In this document: in pieces, positions 1-9,779 of the stretch
How positions within the stretch are numbered: position 1 is the first letter of the stretch
How the letters are laid out: every line of letters begins with the position of its first letter
Made by a program: the position numbers and the translations under genes
Assembly (NCBI RefSeq): GCF_947502995.1
Contig: NZ_CANNBW010000025.1
Span: 1 to 64,000, forward strand
From: an uncultured Tenacibaculum sp.
Lineage (GTDB): Bacteria; Bacteroidota; Bacteroidia; Flavobacteriales; Flavobacteriaceae
Direction: 5' to 3'
DNA: 64,000 nt
Notes under the pieces: generated by a model
What the model was told of the DNA's origin: nothing
The model's database searches: none
What the model saw: the letters and a program-made list of their open reading frames with translations, nothing else

Positions 1-600
1 TGTAAAAGTTGCTGTATACTCTGTAGTTGCAATTGCTGCTCCTTTAGCAACAACTCGAATATCGTAATCTCCTGGAGCCTGATAAACATAACTTAATGAC
101 TCTCCAATGTTTGCCGTCGCTACTGGCTGACTTACTCCTGATTCTCCTGAATAAAACTCATACATAGTTGCATAATCTGCTGTAGCTGTAACATCAACTT
201 GCTTTGAAATACTTGTACTATTTTCTATAGTAACCATTAAATTCTCTGGTGCTTTAAAAGAAACGACTAATTCTTGTGTTGCTTCTGATTTTTTTCCACT
301 GATATTAAATGCTTCTATTTTTACCATGTAAGTTCCTTCTCCATAAGTACGATCTACACTCTGACCAATGGCTACATCTGCAAAATCGGTAGTACCATCT
401 CCAAAATAAACTTTAAAACTGTTCGCTCCGTCTGCTGTTGGTGTAATAGTAACCAAACCTGAATTGTCTTGTGACAAAGAATAAGTGGCCGCAACATTAG
501 TAGGAGTAACCAAACTATCTACAAAAGAAAGATCACGTTCTTCTTCTATACAACCTACTAAAACTAATAATCCTAATATGATATAATGTATTTTCTTCAT
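1..600 (-). CDS. PKD-domain surface lipoprotein, 3' end outside window
   Basis: This frame starts with ATG at 600 and stays open to the left edge, so only the first 200 residues are seen. It begins MKKIHYIILGLLVLVGC, a lipoprotein signal with Cys17 as the lipidation site. After it come two beta-sandwich units with PKD-like patterns, around 'VYFGDGTTDF' and 'YEFYSGESG', each followed by a 'Y.GEGTY' or 'YQAPGDY' edge strand typical of PKD folds. It follows susD by 14 bp in the same direction, the usual place for a surface glycan-binding protein in flavobacterial polysaccharide loci. A role in holding glycan at the cell surface is inferred from position and fold. The substrate cannot be told. 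Confidence 0.75.
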   Translation of the reverse strand, partial: MKKIHYIILGLLVLVGCIEEERDLSFVDSLVTPTNVAATYSLSQDNSGLVTITPTADGANSFKVYFGDGTTDFADVAIGQSVDRTYGEGTYMVKIEAFNISGKKSEATQELVVSFKAPENLMVTIENSTSISKQVDVTATADYATMYEFYSGESGVSQPVATANIGESLSYVYQAPGDYDIRVVAKGAAIATTEYTATFT

Positions 601-614
601 AATCTTAATTGTGT

Positions 615-2093
615 TTAATATCCTGGGTTTTGACTCCAATTACCATTTGAAAACTGTATTTCTTCAATAGGAATAGGAAATAACTCGTTCTTATCCACAG
701 TAAACCCGCTAATTAAGTTTCCATTTCCTGTTCTTACCAAATCAAAAAATCTATGCCCTTCACCAACTAACTCTAATCGTCTTTCATTATAAATTGCTTG
801 AGTTAATGTGCTACCTGAATCAGAAATATCGTGATTCATGTCTCCAAAAGCTCTTCTACGAACCCTATTTAAATACTCTAAAGCTCTTGTATCACTAATA
901 CCTCCTCTATTTAATGCTTCAGCAGCCATTAGTAATACATCTGCGTAACGGATAGCCCTATAATTGTTAGGGTTTGTAAGATTTGCATCTCCCGTATTTA
1001 AATCCCCTTTTCTAGCGATGTATTTTCTATTGTAGAAACCAGTATGTTCGAAACCTTCCGAAAAAGTAGCTCCTGTACTAGCTGCCCAAGCATTTATATC
1101 TAAAATTGCAACATCTCTTCTGTTATCTCCTGTTTCAAATGCATCAAATACCTCTTGTACTGGTATATTAAAACTGAAACCAGAATCGAATGTAGGTCCA
1201 TTATAATTTCTTATTCCATTAAATCCTACAGCTACATTACCTTCACTACATTGTAAACATCCAAATCCTGCACCTTCAACATCGGTATATTGAACTTCAA
1301 AAACAGATTCAATTCCGTTTTCACCACTATGTTCAAAAATGACATTGTAGTCTGTAACCAAACCAAAAGGTCCGTTATTTATTAAATCTTCTAATACATT
1401 AGTAGCTTGAGCAAATTTATCTTGATACAAATATGCTTTTCCTAGTAGAGCTTGAGCAGAACCTTTGTTAGCTCTTCCCACTTGTGGAGATGTATAAGAC
1501 AAGTTAGCTATGGCAAATTGTAAATCTGCTTCAATAGCTGCGTAAACTTCAGCAACTGTAGATCTTGGAATATTTTTTTCATCTCCAACATTAAATCTTG
1601 CATCTCCTTTCATTGGAATTCCTCCGAACCATTTTACCAATTCAAAGTGATAATATGCTCTTAAAAATCTAGCTTCAGCAATGATGATATTCTTTCCTTC
1701 AAAATCTGTTTTATCTTTAAACTCTAGAATATAATTTGCTCTATTCACACCAGCAAACATCCAATTCCAGATATCTCGCAAATTACTATTTACTTCAGTG
1801 TGAATCATATCATCGATTTGTTGAAAACCTATAACATCCGTGGCACTTTCTCCTCCACAAAGTGTATTATCTGAGGCTATTTCACCTAACATCGCATTAA
1901 CATAAGTTGCCTGTAACAAATCGTAGGCTCCAATTAACGCTCTGTAATAATCGTCTTCTGAATTAAAGAAATTTTCAGAATCGATACTAAACTCTTTTGT
2001 TTCATCTAGAAATTCATCTGAACATCCGTAAAATGAAGTTCCTAGTATTAAAATTAATATCGTAAATACTATTGACTTTATATATTTTTTCAT
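615..2093 (-). CDS. SusD/RagB family glycan-binding lipoprotein
   Basis: The 492-residue protein has a lipoprotein signal ending in 'SFYGC' (Cys about 24) and the SusD pattern: an N-terminal half with TPR-like helices ('ARFLRAYYHFELVKWFGGIP' near residues 140-160) and a C-terminal part with 'NNYRAIRYADVLLMAAEAL' and 'ERRLELVGEGHRFFDLVR', which is a hallmark of the family. SusD proteins lie on the outer leaflet and cap the SusC transporter to capture oligosaccharides. The gene starts 12 bp after susC, so the two are surely co-transcribed. Length is normal for the family. Confidence 0.95.
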   Translation of the reverse strand: MKKYIKSIVFTILILILGTSFYGCSDEFLDETKEFSIDSENFFNSEDDYYRALIGAYDLLQATYVNAMLGEIASDNTLCGGESATDVIGFQQIDDMIHTEVNSNLRDIWNWMFAGVNRANYILEFKDKTDFEGKNIIIAEARFLRAYYHFELVKWFGGIPMKGDARFNVGDEKNIPRSTVAEVYAAIEADLQFAIANLSYTSPQVGRANKGSAQALLGKAYLYQDKFAQATNVLEDLINNGPFGLVTDYNVIFEHSGENGIESVFEVQYTDVEGAGFGCLQCSEGNVAVGFNGIRNYNGPTFDSGFSFNIPVQEVFDAFETGDNRRDVAILDINAWAASTGATFSEGFEHTGFYNRKYIARKGDLNTGDANLTNPNNYRAIRYADVLLMAAEALNRGGISDTRALEYLNRVRRRAFGDMNHDISDSGSTLTQAIYNERRLELVGEGHRFFDLVRTGNGNLISGFTVDKNELFPIPIEEIQFSNGNWSQNPGY

Positions 2094-2105
2094 TTTTCTA
2101 TCGTT

Positions 2106-5100
2106 TTAAAAAGCTAAGTTTAATCCTAAAATATACTGACGTGAGACAGGGTAAACTCCTCCATCGATACCAGATCCGATTGGATTAAACTCTGTTGAAC
2201 CTGCACTTGAGGCTGGATCGAAACCATTATAATTAGTAAACGTAAACAAGTTATTTACAGTCGTATATAATCTTACTCTGGAGAAACCAATATTATCTAA
2301 AAGTGTTTGTGGTAAGCTATATCCTATTTGAATATTTTGAATTCTTAAGAATGATGCATCTTCCACATAAAAGGAAGAAAATAAACTATTATTTGTTGCC
2401 CCTGTAGTAACTCTAGGTACTTCATTACTTGTACCTGGACCTCTCCAACGATCTAAGTATAATGCCAATCTGTTTACATTAGGTTGATTTCTTTCATAAT
2501 TCCTAACCATGTCTTTATTTAATTCGGCATACATGTAACTTTTAAAATCCCAGTTTTTATACTTAAACCCTAAGTTTAATCCCATGATAAACTCAGCTTG
2601 AGGATTACCTATATTCGTTTTATCATCAAAATTTATTACTCCATCACCATTTACATCAACGAATTTTAAATCTCCAGGAACAGTATCAACTCCTAATAAA
2701 CCTGCTTGAGAAGGAGAACTATTTATTTCTTCTACCGTTTGAAAAACTCCATCGGTTTGTAAGCCGTAAAAATAACCTATAGGTTGTCCTACTTCCATAC
2801 GTGACGGTGCAGGTTGACCGACACCAAATGAACCTCCTTCTAAAAATACTCCACCATTTACAGCAGTAACTTCTCCATTAACTCTTGTTACATTGTAATT
2901 GATATCATATGAGAAGTCATCTCCAATTTGATCTTTATATTTTACTACAAACTCGAAACCTTTTACTCTTGAAGTACCTGCATTTACTGTTGGACCTCCA
3001 GAACCAGGAGCCGAAATCCCTGTTATTCCAGAAACTGGCAAATTAGCTATTAATAAATCATTTCGATCTTCTCTGAAGTAATCTCCAGATATTTCTAGTT
3101 TGTTATTTAAAAAAGTAACATCAAAACCAATATCTAATTTTTCACCTCTCTCCCATCTTGCCTCAGTATTTGGTAACCTTCCTACAGATACTCCGTTTAC
3201 TAAAGCATCGTTAAGTACATATGTTGCTTCTCCATCTAATCGAGCTCTAAAAAGATTTCCTCCTGCATTGTTCCCTAAAAATCCATAACTAGCTCTTAGT
3301 TTTAAAAAGTTAATAAATTTTAAATCTTTCATAAACTCTTCTTCAGACACTTTCCAACCTCCAGTTACAGAAGGAAAATAATCTACTCTATTTTCAGGAG
3401 TAAAATCTGAAGCAGCATCTCTACGAATCATTCCAGAAATTAAATACTTTCCTTTAAAATCGTATTGTATTCTTGCGAAATATGATAATAATCGATTATC
3501 AAAAACAAAAGAACCATTTGTAAGTGCATCGCTTATCCCATCAGCTAAAGCAATATCTGCAAACTCCCACGCATTATTTGGCACATCAAATCCCGTTGCA
3601 AAAAGTCCATCTCCCCAGATTTTTTGCATGCTTGTACCTAGTGTTACGTCTACATTATGATCTTCATAAAAAGTTCTTTTGTAATTGATAAACGTCTCCC
3701 AGTTATAATTATTAGAATTTGTTCTAGATTGATCTACTTGACTTCGATCTCTGTTGAATACTTTACCTGATCCATAATTTACGATAGGTAAAAAAGTTTT
3801 TCCTTTATCACTATATGTTTTATAACCTATTCTTGAAGTGATTGTTACATCTGAAAAAGGTTTATATTCTAGTTTAAACATTCCCTCTAATCCAGATCCG
3901 AAATATTCATTGTAAGTATCTCTTATTTGAGACAAAGGATTAATTACTTCGTTTCCTAGAAAACCACTAGAATCTTCTTGATCTAATGCAAAAGTTGGTG
4001 CATAATTCAATGCATTGAATAACACAGAACCTAAACCATTTTCTGCAATAGCTTTTCTATCGAATGTAAAATAATTGGTCGTTGTTGATAGCTTTACTTT
4101 ATCACTTAAATCAATTCCTAAAGTAAGTCTAATGTTATTTCTAATAAAATTAGATTTGTCGGGAGCTATAATACCATCCTGTTCTAATCGAGAAGCTCCT
4201 AAATAATAATTCATATTTTCTGCTCCTCCAGAAACGCTAATATTATGATTAGACATAAAAGCTGTTGTAAAAATTTGATCTTGCCAATCTGTATTATTTG
4301 TAATACTTGTTACATCTGGAAAAGGAATAGTTTGACCTGCTGCTGCATAACTTTCATTTAAAAGAAATGCATATTCAGTAGCATTTAAATAATTTAATCT
4401 TTTTGAAGTTTCTTGTATACCTGTATAACCATCGTAAGTAATTTTCATCTTTCCGTTTTTACGACCAGATTTTGTTGTTACTAAAATTACACCGTTAGCT
4501 CCTTGAATACCGTAAATTGCGGCCTGAGCATCTTTAAGAACAGTTACAGATTCAATATCACTTGGATTTAGGGTATTTAAATTTGCACCAGCCAATCCAT
4601 CAATAACAACTAAAGGTCCATTTGAACTGTTTGAACTAATTCCACGAATTAAAATATTAAAATCTCCTCCTGGCGATCCCGAAGCTTGATTTACAGAAAT
4701 TCCAGTAGAAGTTCCTTGAAGTGCTAAACTTGCATCTACAGGTTTTAATTCTTCTAAAACTTTAGATTCTACCAAGGAAACAGCCCCAGTAACATCTTTT
4801 TTAGATTTTTTTCCATATCCAATGATTACAACTTCTTCTAATTGTTGAGTATCTTCAACTAAAAATACATTGATAAGATTATTTTCAACTAGTATAGTTT
4901 GTGCAGCGTAGCCTAAAGAATTGAAAACTAAATATTCTCCTTTTTTTACACTTATTGTGTAGTTACCATCAAAATCGGTTTCTGTACCTTTTAATGTATC
5001 CTTAATTAATACACTTACCCCTGGTATTGGTTCACCTGTTTTTGAATCTGTTATCTTTCCTTTGACACTAATTTCTTGCGCATGTGATACAACTATAGCT

Positions 5101-5132
5101 ATTGAAAATAATAGTGTAAGTAGTTTTCTCAT
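2106..5132 (-). CDS. SusC/RagA family TonB-dependent outer-membrane transporter
   Basis: The 1008-residue protein has a signal peptide (cleavage after 'VVSHAQ'), then a carboxypeptidase-regulatory-like domain (about residues 20-100, 'VKGKITDSKTGEPIPGVSV'), a short TonB-box-like stretch ('QQLEEVVIIGYG'), a plug domain (about 110-225, with 'SVTVLKDAQAAIYGIQGANG') and a 22-strand barrel that ends in 'YILGLNLAF' with the terminal Phe of outer-membrane barrels. It imports oligosaccharides delivered by the SusD partner downstream, powered by TonB. It is the first gene of a susC-susD-PKD unit; the 198 bp upstream probably hold its promoter and regulator site. Confidence 0.96.
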   Translation of the reverse strand: MRKLLTLLFSIAIVVSHAQEISVKGKITDSKTGEPIPGVSVLIKDTLKGTETDFDGNYTISVKKGEYLVFNSLGYAAQTILVENNLINVFLVEDTQQLEEVVIIGYGKKSKKDVTGAVSLVESKVLEELKPVDASLALQGTSTGISVNQASGSPGGDFNILIRGISSNSSNGPLVVIDGLAGANLNTLNPSDIESVTVLKDAQAAIYGIQGANGVILVTTKSGRKNGKMKITYDGYTGIQETSKRLNYLNATEYAFLLNESYAAAGQTIPFPDVTSITNNTDWQDQIFTTAFMSNHNISVSGGAENMNYYLGASRLEQDGIIAPDKSNFIRNNIRLTLGIDLSDKVKLSTTTNYFTFDRKAIAENGLGSVLFNALNYAPTFALDQEDSSGFLGNEVINPLSQIRDTYNEYFGSGLEGMFKLEYKPFSDVTITSRIGYKTYSDKGKTFLPIVNYGSGKVFNRDRSQVDQSRTNSNNYNWETFINYKRTFYEDHNVDVTLGTSMQKIWGDGLFATGFDVPNNAWEFADIALADGISDALTNGSFVFDNRLLSYFARIQYDFKGKYLISGMIRRDAASDFTPENRVDYFPSVTGGWKVSEEEFMKDLKFINFLKLRASYGFLGNNAGGNLFRARLDGEATYVLNDALVNGVSVGRLPNTEARWERGEKLDIGFDVTFLNNKLEISGDYFREDRNDLLIANLPVSGITGISAPGSGGPTVNAGTSRVKGFEFVVKYKDQIGDDFSYDINYNVTRVNGEVTAVNGGVFLEGGSFGVGQPAPSRMEVGQPIGYFYGLQTDGVFQTVEEINSSPSQAGLLGVDTVPGDLKFVDVNGDGVINFDDKTNIGNPQAEFIMGLNLGFKYKNWDFKSYMYAELNKDMVRNYERNQPNVNRLALYLDRWRGPGTSNEVPRVTTGATNNSLFSSFYVEDASFLRIQNIQIGYSLPQTLLDNIGFSRVRLYTTVNNLFTFTNYNGFDPASSAGSTEFNPIGSGIDGGVYPVSRQYILGLNLAF

Positions 5133-5159
5133 ATAAAGAGTTTTTGATTATATCATAAA

Positions 5160-5190
5160 ATTAGCGGTAGATTTTTATTAAATCGCTAAT
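5160..5190. promoter_or_regulatory. Inverted repeat in the susC leader region
   Basis: ATTAGCG at 5160-5166 is matched by CGCTAAT at 5184-5190, a perfect 7-bp inverted repeat with a 17-nt spacer, 28-58 bp before the susC start. It may be the binding site of the LuxR-type regulator encoded directly upstream. It is not followed by a T-run, so it does not look like a terminator. No clear -7 box was found in this gap. Confidence 0.35.
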
Positions 5191-5330
5191 AAACTCCAAT
5201 ACAAAAAACATACAATTCAAAAAAAAACTTTAAACCCAATAAAAATCAATAGTTTAAAGCTTTTAAAATTCTTAAAATATTATAATGTTGTGGTAATGTA
5301 TAGCTGAATACTCTTATATGTTGTAGTGTG

Positions 5331-8126
5331 TTATATTTCTAAAATATAAGAGGTTAGGTTAACATTATGTTCTAAATTCATTTTTTTACGCAAACGGTAT
5401 CGTTTTACCTCTACGCTTCTTGGAGAAATATTTAATAAAGGAGCGATTTCTTTAGACGATAAATTTAATCTTAAGTATGCGCATAATCGTAAATCGTTTG
5501 GTGTAAGATCTGGATGAATTTTTTTAATCTTATTGATAAAGTCTTTATCAGCATTATTAAACGCCTCTTCAAACATTTGCCAATCGTCTGAGTTATTTAA
5601 GTTTTTATCAATTATTTTAATTACACTCTTTAAACTTTTTTCATCTCCTTTTACAATCTCTTTTTTTAATGAGCTTAGTAATTCATTTCGCTTAATCATA
5701 CTCATGGTAGAAATAGCTAATTCTCTACTCTTACTCTCAACATCTAACCTTAATTGATCATTTTTCACTTTCATAAGTTCCTTTTCATTTTCTAACGATC
5801 TTAACTGGAACTCTTGTTCTTGTTTCTTTAATAAATCTTCTCTCTGCTTTTTATAGTATTGTTTATATAATCGATCCATAAACACAGAAAACATAAATAC
5901 AAATAATACATAACCTGCAATAGCCCAATTTGAAACATACCAAGCTCGATGAACTATAAATTTGTATTCTGGGATATTACTTACTAGTTCATCACCAATC
6001 TTTGCTCTAACTTTAAACGTATAGTTTCCAAAAGGTAAATTCTCGAAAAACGCATTATTTTTTAAACTCCAATTACTCCAATCGTCTGTATAACCTTCTA
6101 AAAAATATTGATATTTAACTGCTGCATCTTTAGATAAATATGGAACACTGTAATCGAACTCTAAACTATTGTGTTTTGAAGATAATTCAACAGTATCAGA
6201 ATTTTTAACTTTCAAAAAAATAGGCTCTCCATTTACAGCATGATTTTTAATAGAATTGATTAATATTTGATAATCTTTCTTACTATCGTTTTTAAGATCT
6301 GTAATTAAATATCCATTTAAAGTTCCCAATAGATATTCTTCATTTCTAATTTTTTGAATGTTTTCATAACCAACAGCTCCTTTTCTCATGTTACTAGCAA
6401 TACCTTTCCTAGTTATTATTGAATTAGAACTAAATTTATCTGGTCTTAGATAATTAATATTCTCTTTAGAAAAACTAAATAGTTTGTTTTCGTCTTCTTT
6501 ATAAATTAGCAATCCTGATAGAAAATCATTTGGAGGAATTAATTCACTTAAAACATCGTCTTTAATAAACTTTTGTGCTTTATCTAAATATCTAAAAACT
6601 CCTCCTTTATAGGCGTAAATAATGTTATTCTGATACTTAATTAAACTCGAATGTATGCCTTTTGTTAAAGTACTATCGATTTTAAAACTTTCTACATTTT
6701 TAAACTTATCGTCTATTTTCAGTTTGTAAACACCTTTGTATTCGTGATTTACAAAAACAGTATTGTTGTGATGTATTTCAAAAAATTTACATGAATTATT
6801 AAACCCATTTACTTTATGAGAAAAAGTCCATTTTCCTTCTGACTTTTTTAGCACATAAAGTCCTTCATAATTTCCTTGAAGCAGCTTATTTTTTCCTATT
6901 TTTTTAATTCCCCAAGTTCCTTGTATATTACTTATTTTAACAACTTCATCTTTTTCTACGATATAAGTTCCAGAATTATGTCCACAGAATAATGTATTGT
7001 CTATTAAAGTTAAACTCCAAACCTGACCTTGTGTGTTTTTAATAAATTTAAAGTTATCTTCTGAAGGATATTTTTTCACAAATAATCCCTGATTAGTTCC
7101 TAAATACAAGAATCCATTATGATACATAGAAGTATAAACCGTACCTAATTTTCCTTCTAAATCCTTATATATTCTGAATGAAGATGTAATATCAATTTTA
7201 TTTATTCCATTATCTAACCCTAACCAAACATCTCCTTTTTTGTCTTCAAAAGTGGATAAAACCGTATTATTAGAAAGCCCTTTATTTTGATTTAATGTAT
7301 ATATTAAATTTCCTGAAGCATCACAATACGCTATACCATTAGAAATTGTTCCAATAATAAAGTTTCCATTGCTAAATTGATGTGCACTGTAAACTGATTT
7401 TCCTTTAAGGTATTCTAAAAGATTTTTATTTAAACTGAAGCTTCCTTTTTTGGTGTAAAAACCATTATTTTGAGTTAAGTAAACTAATTCTTGATTCAAT
7501 TTTAGCAAGAAAACAACGACATTATTTTTTACTTCTTCATCTGCAGAAACTAATTTAGCTATCCCTTTCTCTATTTTAAATACACCTTTACCAAATTCTT
7601 GAAAATAAATTGTGTCATCTACTTTAAACATTTTAGTAATAGATGATTCTGAATTTATTGTTTTAGTAATTTTAGTTTCTAGGTTATGTATATAAATTCT
7701 TTGAAGTGACTGAAAAATCATCCATCCGTCTAATTCAAAAATATTCCAGAATTGCTCGTCAGGAAGTAATTGTATATTATTATCTTTTACTAATGATTTA
7801 TAATGTAAAATTCCAAATTCATCTTTTTGCCAATAACCAAAATCCATATAAAATCCTGTAAACACCTTATCACCTTCGGCTTTTACAGATCGCATTATAG
7901 TTTGATTTGGAGTTGGATATAAATTCCATTTTGCTCCATTAAATTCTAATAAACCTTTATTATTAGCTACATAAAGAAAACCATTTTCAGCTTGAGAAAT
8001 AGACCAGTTTTGAGACTCTGCGTTGTAATCTTCAGGTAAAAAATGATTAATTAAAGGTAACTCCTGTGCTTGTAAGGATATAATTCCAAAAATGAATAAG
8101 AAGCAATAAAATCTTAAATGTATCAA
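5331..8126 (-). CDS. Membrane one-component regulator: propeller, Y_Y_Y and LuxR-type HTH
   Basis: The 931-residue protein has a signal sequence ('FLFIFGIISLQAQ'), a long periplasmic region of two-component-regulator propeller repeats (about 25-690), a Y_Y_Y domain (about 700-765, 'YQYFLEGYTDDWSNWS'), one membrane helix (about 770-790, 'WAIAGYVLFVFMFSVFM'), a charged coiled coil and a C-terminal LuxR/GerE-type helix-turn-helix ('LNLSSKEIAPLLNISPRSVE'). It has no kinase domain, so it probably senses a glycan breakdown product in the periplasm and acts directly on DNA. The only start that keeps the signal peptide is TTG at 8126, which directly follows the stop codon of the symporter. It most likely controls the adjacent susCD unit. 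Confidence 0.88.
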   Translation of the reverse strand: MIHLRFYCFLFIFGIISLQAQELPLINHFLPEDYNAESQNWSISQAENGFLYVANNKGLLEFNGAKWNLYPTPNQTIMRSVKAEGDKVFTGFYMDFGYWQKDEFGILHYKSLVKDNNIQLLPDEQFWNIFELDGWMIFQSLQRIYIHNLETKITKTINSESSITKMFKVDDTIYFQEFGKGVFKIEKGIAKLVSADEEVKNNVVVFLLKLNQELVYLTQNNGFYTKKGSFSLNKNLLEYLKGKSVYSAHQFSNGNFIIGTISNGIAYCDASGNLIYTLNQNKGLSNNTVLSTFEDKKGDVWLGLDNGINKIDITSSFRIYKDLEGKLGTVYTSMYHNGFLYLGTNQGLFVKKYPSEDNFKFIKNTQGQVWSLTLIDNTLFCGHNSGTYIVEKDEVVKISNIQGTWGIKKIGKNKLLQGNYEGLYVLKKSEGKWTFSHKVNGFNNSCKFFEIHHNNTVFVNHEYKGVYKLKIDDKFKNVESFKIDSTLTKGIHSSLIKYQNNIIYAYKGGVFRYLDKAQKFIKDDVLSELIPPNDFLSGLLIYKEDENKLFSFSKENINYLRPDKFSSNSIITRKGIASNMRKGAVGYENIQKIRNEEYLLGTLNGYLITDLKNDSKKDYQILINSIKNHAVNGEPIFLKVKNSDTVELSSKHNSLEFDYSVPYLSKDAAVKYQYFLEGYTDDWSNWSLKNNAFFENLPFGNYTFKVRAKIGDELVSNIPEYKFIVHRAWYVSNWAIAGYVLFVFMFSVFMDRLYKQYYKKQREDLLKKQEQEFQLRSLENEKELMKVKNDQLRLDVESKSRELAISTMSMIKRNELLSSLKKEIVKGDEKSLKSVIKIIDKNLNNSDDWQMFEEAFNNADKDFINKIKKIHPDLTPNDLRLCAYLRLNLSSKEIAPLLNISPRSVEVKRYRLRKKMNLEHNVNLTSYILEI

Positions 8127-9779
8127 CTAAGAGAAATAGATATAAATTAGTATTACAATAATACAAATAAAAACACCAACATGCCTAGTATACTGCCATG
8201 GAGTAATATCTACTTGTTTAGATTCTTGTTGTTCATACGCTACTTTTTTAGGATAAAATCTACCTATCAACAACATTATTATTGTATTCAAAACAAATAA
8301 TATAGCCATCACATGTAAGAAGTGAGGATATGCTTCTGCTTTAATAATTTCTTCATTAAAATTAAGTCCAGAATTTTTAGCTTTTTCAATTGCTGTATTA
8401 ATAAAATTTGGTCGAAGTAAAAATTCACTAATTATATACAAAACAGATCCTGTTACTAAACCTATTTTTGCTCCAATGGCAGGTACTTTCTTTGTAACAA
8501 ATCCAACAAAAATAATAGTTAAAATAGGAATACTATACACTCCATTCACTTGTTGTAAATAAGCAAATATGCTTTCTAAACTAGATAAAAAAGGCGCAAT
8601 AAACATTGCAGCAATTGCTAATAAAATTCCAAATGTTTTTCCATATTTCACCACTTCTTTTTCGTTAGCTTCTGGTTTTATATGTTCTTTGTAAATATCA
8701 ATTCCAAAAAGAGTTACAGAACTATTTAAAACACTATTAAAAGAACTTAAAATAGCTCCAAATAAAACTGCGGCAAAGAATCCTATAAATTCCTTAGGCA
8801 AAATTTTTCTAACTAAAGCTCCATAAGCTTCATCTGGAGCACCAACTTCTAACATACCTTGAGTGGACATATAGTAAGCAATAATTCCTGGTAAAACTAC
8901 AATTAATGGTCCTAGAATCTTTATGAATGCTCCTAATAATAATCCTTTCTGACCTTCTTTTAAATTTTTTGCTCCTAATGCTCTTTGAATGATTTGCTGA
9001 TTGGTTCCCCAATAGAAAAGTTGTACTAACATCATTCCTGTAAAGATTGTAGCAAACGGAACAGATGCTGAAGAATCTCCTATGGAATTAAAATGATTTG
9101 GTATTTTATTTTGAAGTATTTCAATTCCATTTACTAAACTATTATTTCCGATATATAATAAGCCAAACAAAGGAATTAAAATTCCTCCTATTAATAATCC
9201 TATCGCATTTATTGAATCTGAAACAGCAACAGCTTTTAAACCTCCAAAAACGGCATAAATAGACCCGATAATTCCAATAGACCATACGCAAATCCATAAT
9301 GTAACTTCTTTAGAAACACCCAATAATGTAGGAATATCAAACATTCCGCTAATTGCTAAAGAACCTGAATATAAAATAGTAGGCAATAAAACAATTGCAT
9401 ATCCACTTAAAAATAAAACAGAAGTTAAAGTTTTAGTTGAAGTATCAAAACGTTCTGCTAAGAATTGAGGAATAGTGATTAACCCGCTTTTCAAATAACG
9501 TGGTAGTAAGAAAAAAGCTGTTACTACCATTGCTATTGCTGCTAAAGTTTCCCAAGCCATCACTAGAATCCCTTCAGTAAAAGCTGCTCCATTTAAACCT
9601 ACAATTTGTTCTGTAGATAAATTAGTAAGTAATAAAGATCCGGCTATAACACCAGCAGTTAAACTTCTCCCACCTAAAAAATAGCCTTCAGAGGTACCTT
9701 CATTTGTTTTTCTAGTTGCACTCCATGAAATAACAGCAACAAGTACTGTGAATCCTATAAATGATAATATTCCTAACAT
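8127..9779 (-). CDS. Sodium:solute symporter (SSS/SGLT family)
   Basis: The 550-residue protein is made of about 13-14 hydrophobic helices. It carries SSS-family features such as 'SEGYFLGGRSLTAGVIAGSL' near the N-terminus and 'VFGGLKAVAVSDSINAIGLL' near residue 180, close to the SGLT signature. SSS proteins carry sugars or other small solutes with Na+ across the inner membrane. Lying directly before the regulator and susCD, it is probably the inner-membrane importer for the sugar released by this locus. It ends in TAG, and the regulator's TTG start follows with no gap and in the same frame. Confidence 0.92.
   Translation of the reverse strand: MLGILSFIGFTVLVAVISWSATRKTNEGTSEGYFLGGRSLTAGVIAGSLLLTNLSTEQIVGLNGAAFTEGILVMAWETLAAIAMVVTAFFLLPRYLKSGLITIPQFLAERFDTSTKTLTSVLFLSGYAIVLLPTILYSGSLAISGMFDIPTLLGVSKEVTLWICVWSIGIIGSIYAVFGGLKAVAVSDSINAIGLLIGGILIPLFGLLYIGNNSLVNGIEILQNKIPNHFNSIGDSSASVPFATIFTGMMLVQLFYWGTNQQIIQRALGAKNLKEGQKGLLLGAFIKILGPLIVVLPGIIAYYMSTQGMLEVGAPDEAYGALVRKILPKEFIGFFAAVLFGAILSSFNSVLNSSVTLFGIDIYKEHIKPEANEKEVVKYGKTFGILLAIAAMFIAPFLSSLESIFAYLQQVNGVYSIPILTIIFVGFVTKKVPAIGAKIGLVTGSVLYIISEFLLRPNFINTAIEKAKNSGLNFNEEIIKAEAYPHFLHVMAILFVLNTIIMLLIGRFYPKKVAYEQQESKQVDITPWQYTRHVGVFICIIVILIYIYFS

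Noticed and set aside
8830..9012. Internal minus-strand frame within the symporter gene
   Set aside because: It lies in another frame inside a well-supported membrane protein gene and has no features of its own.
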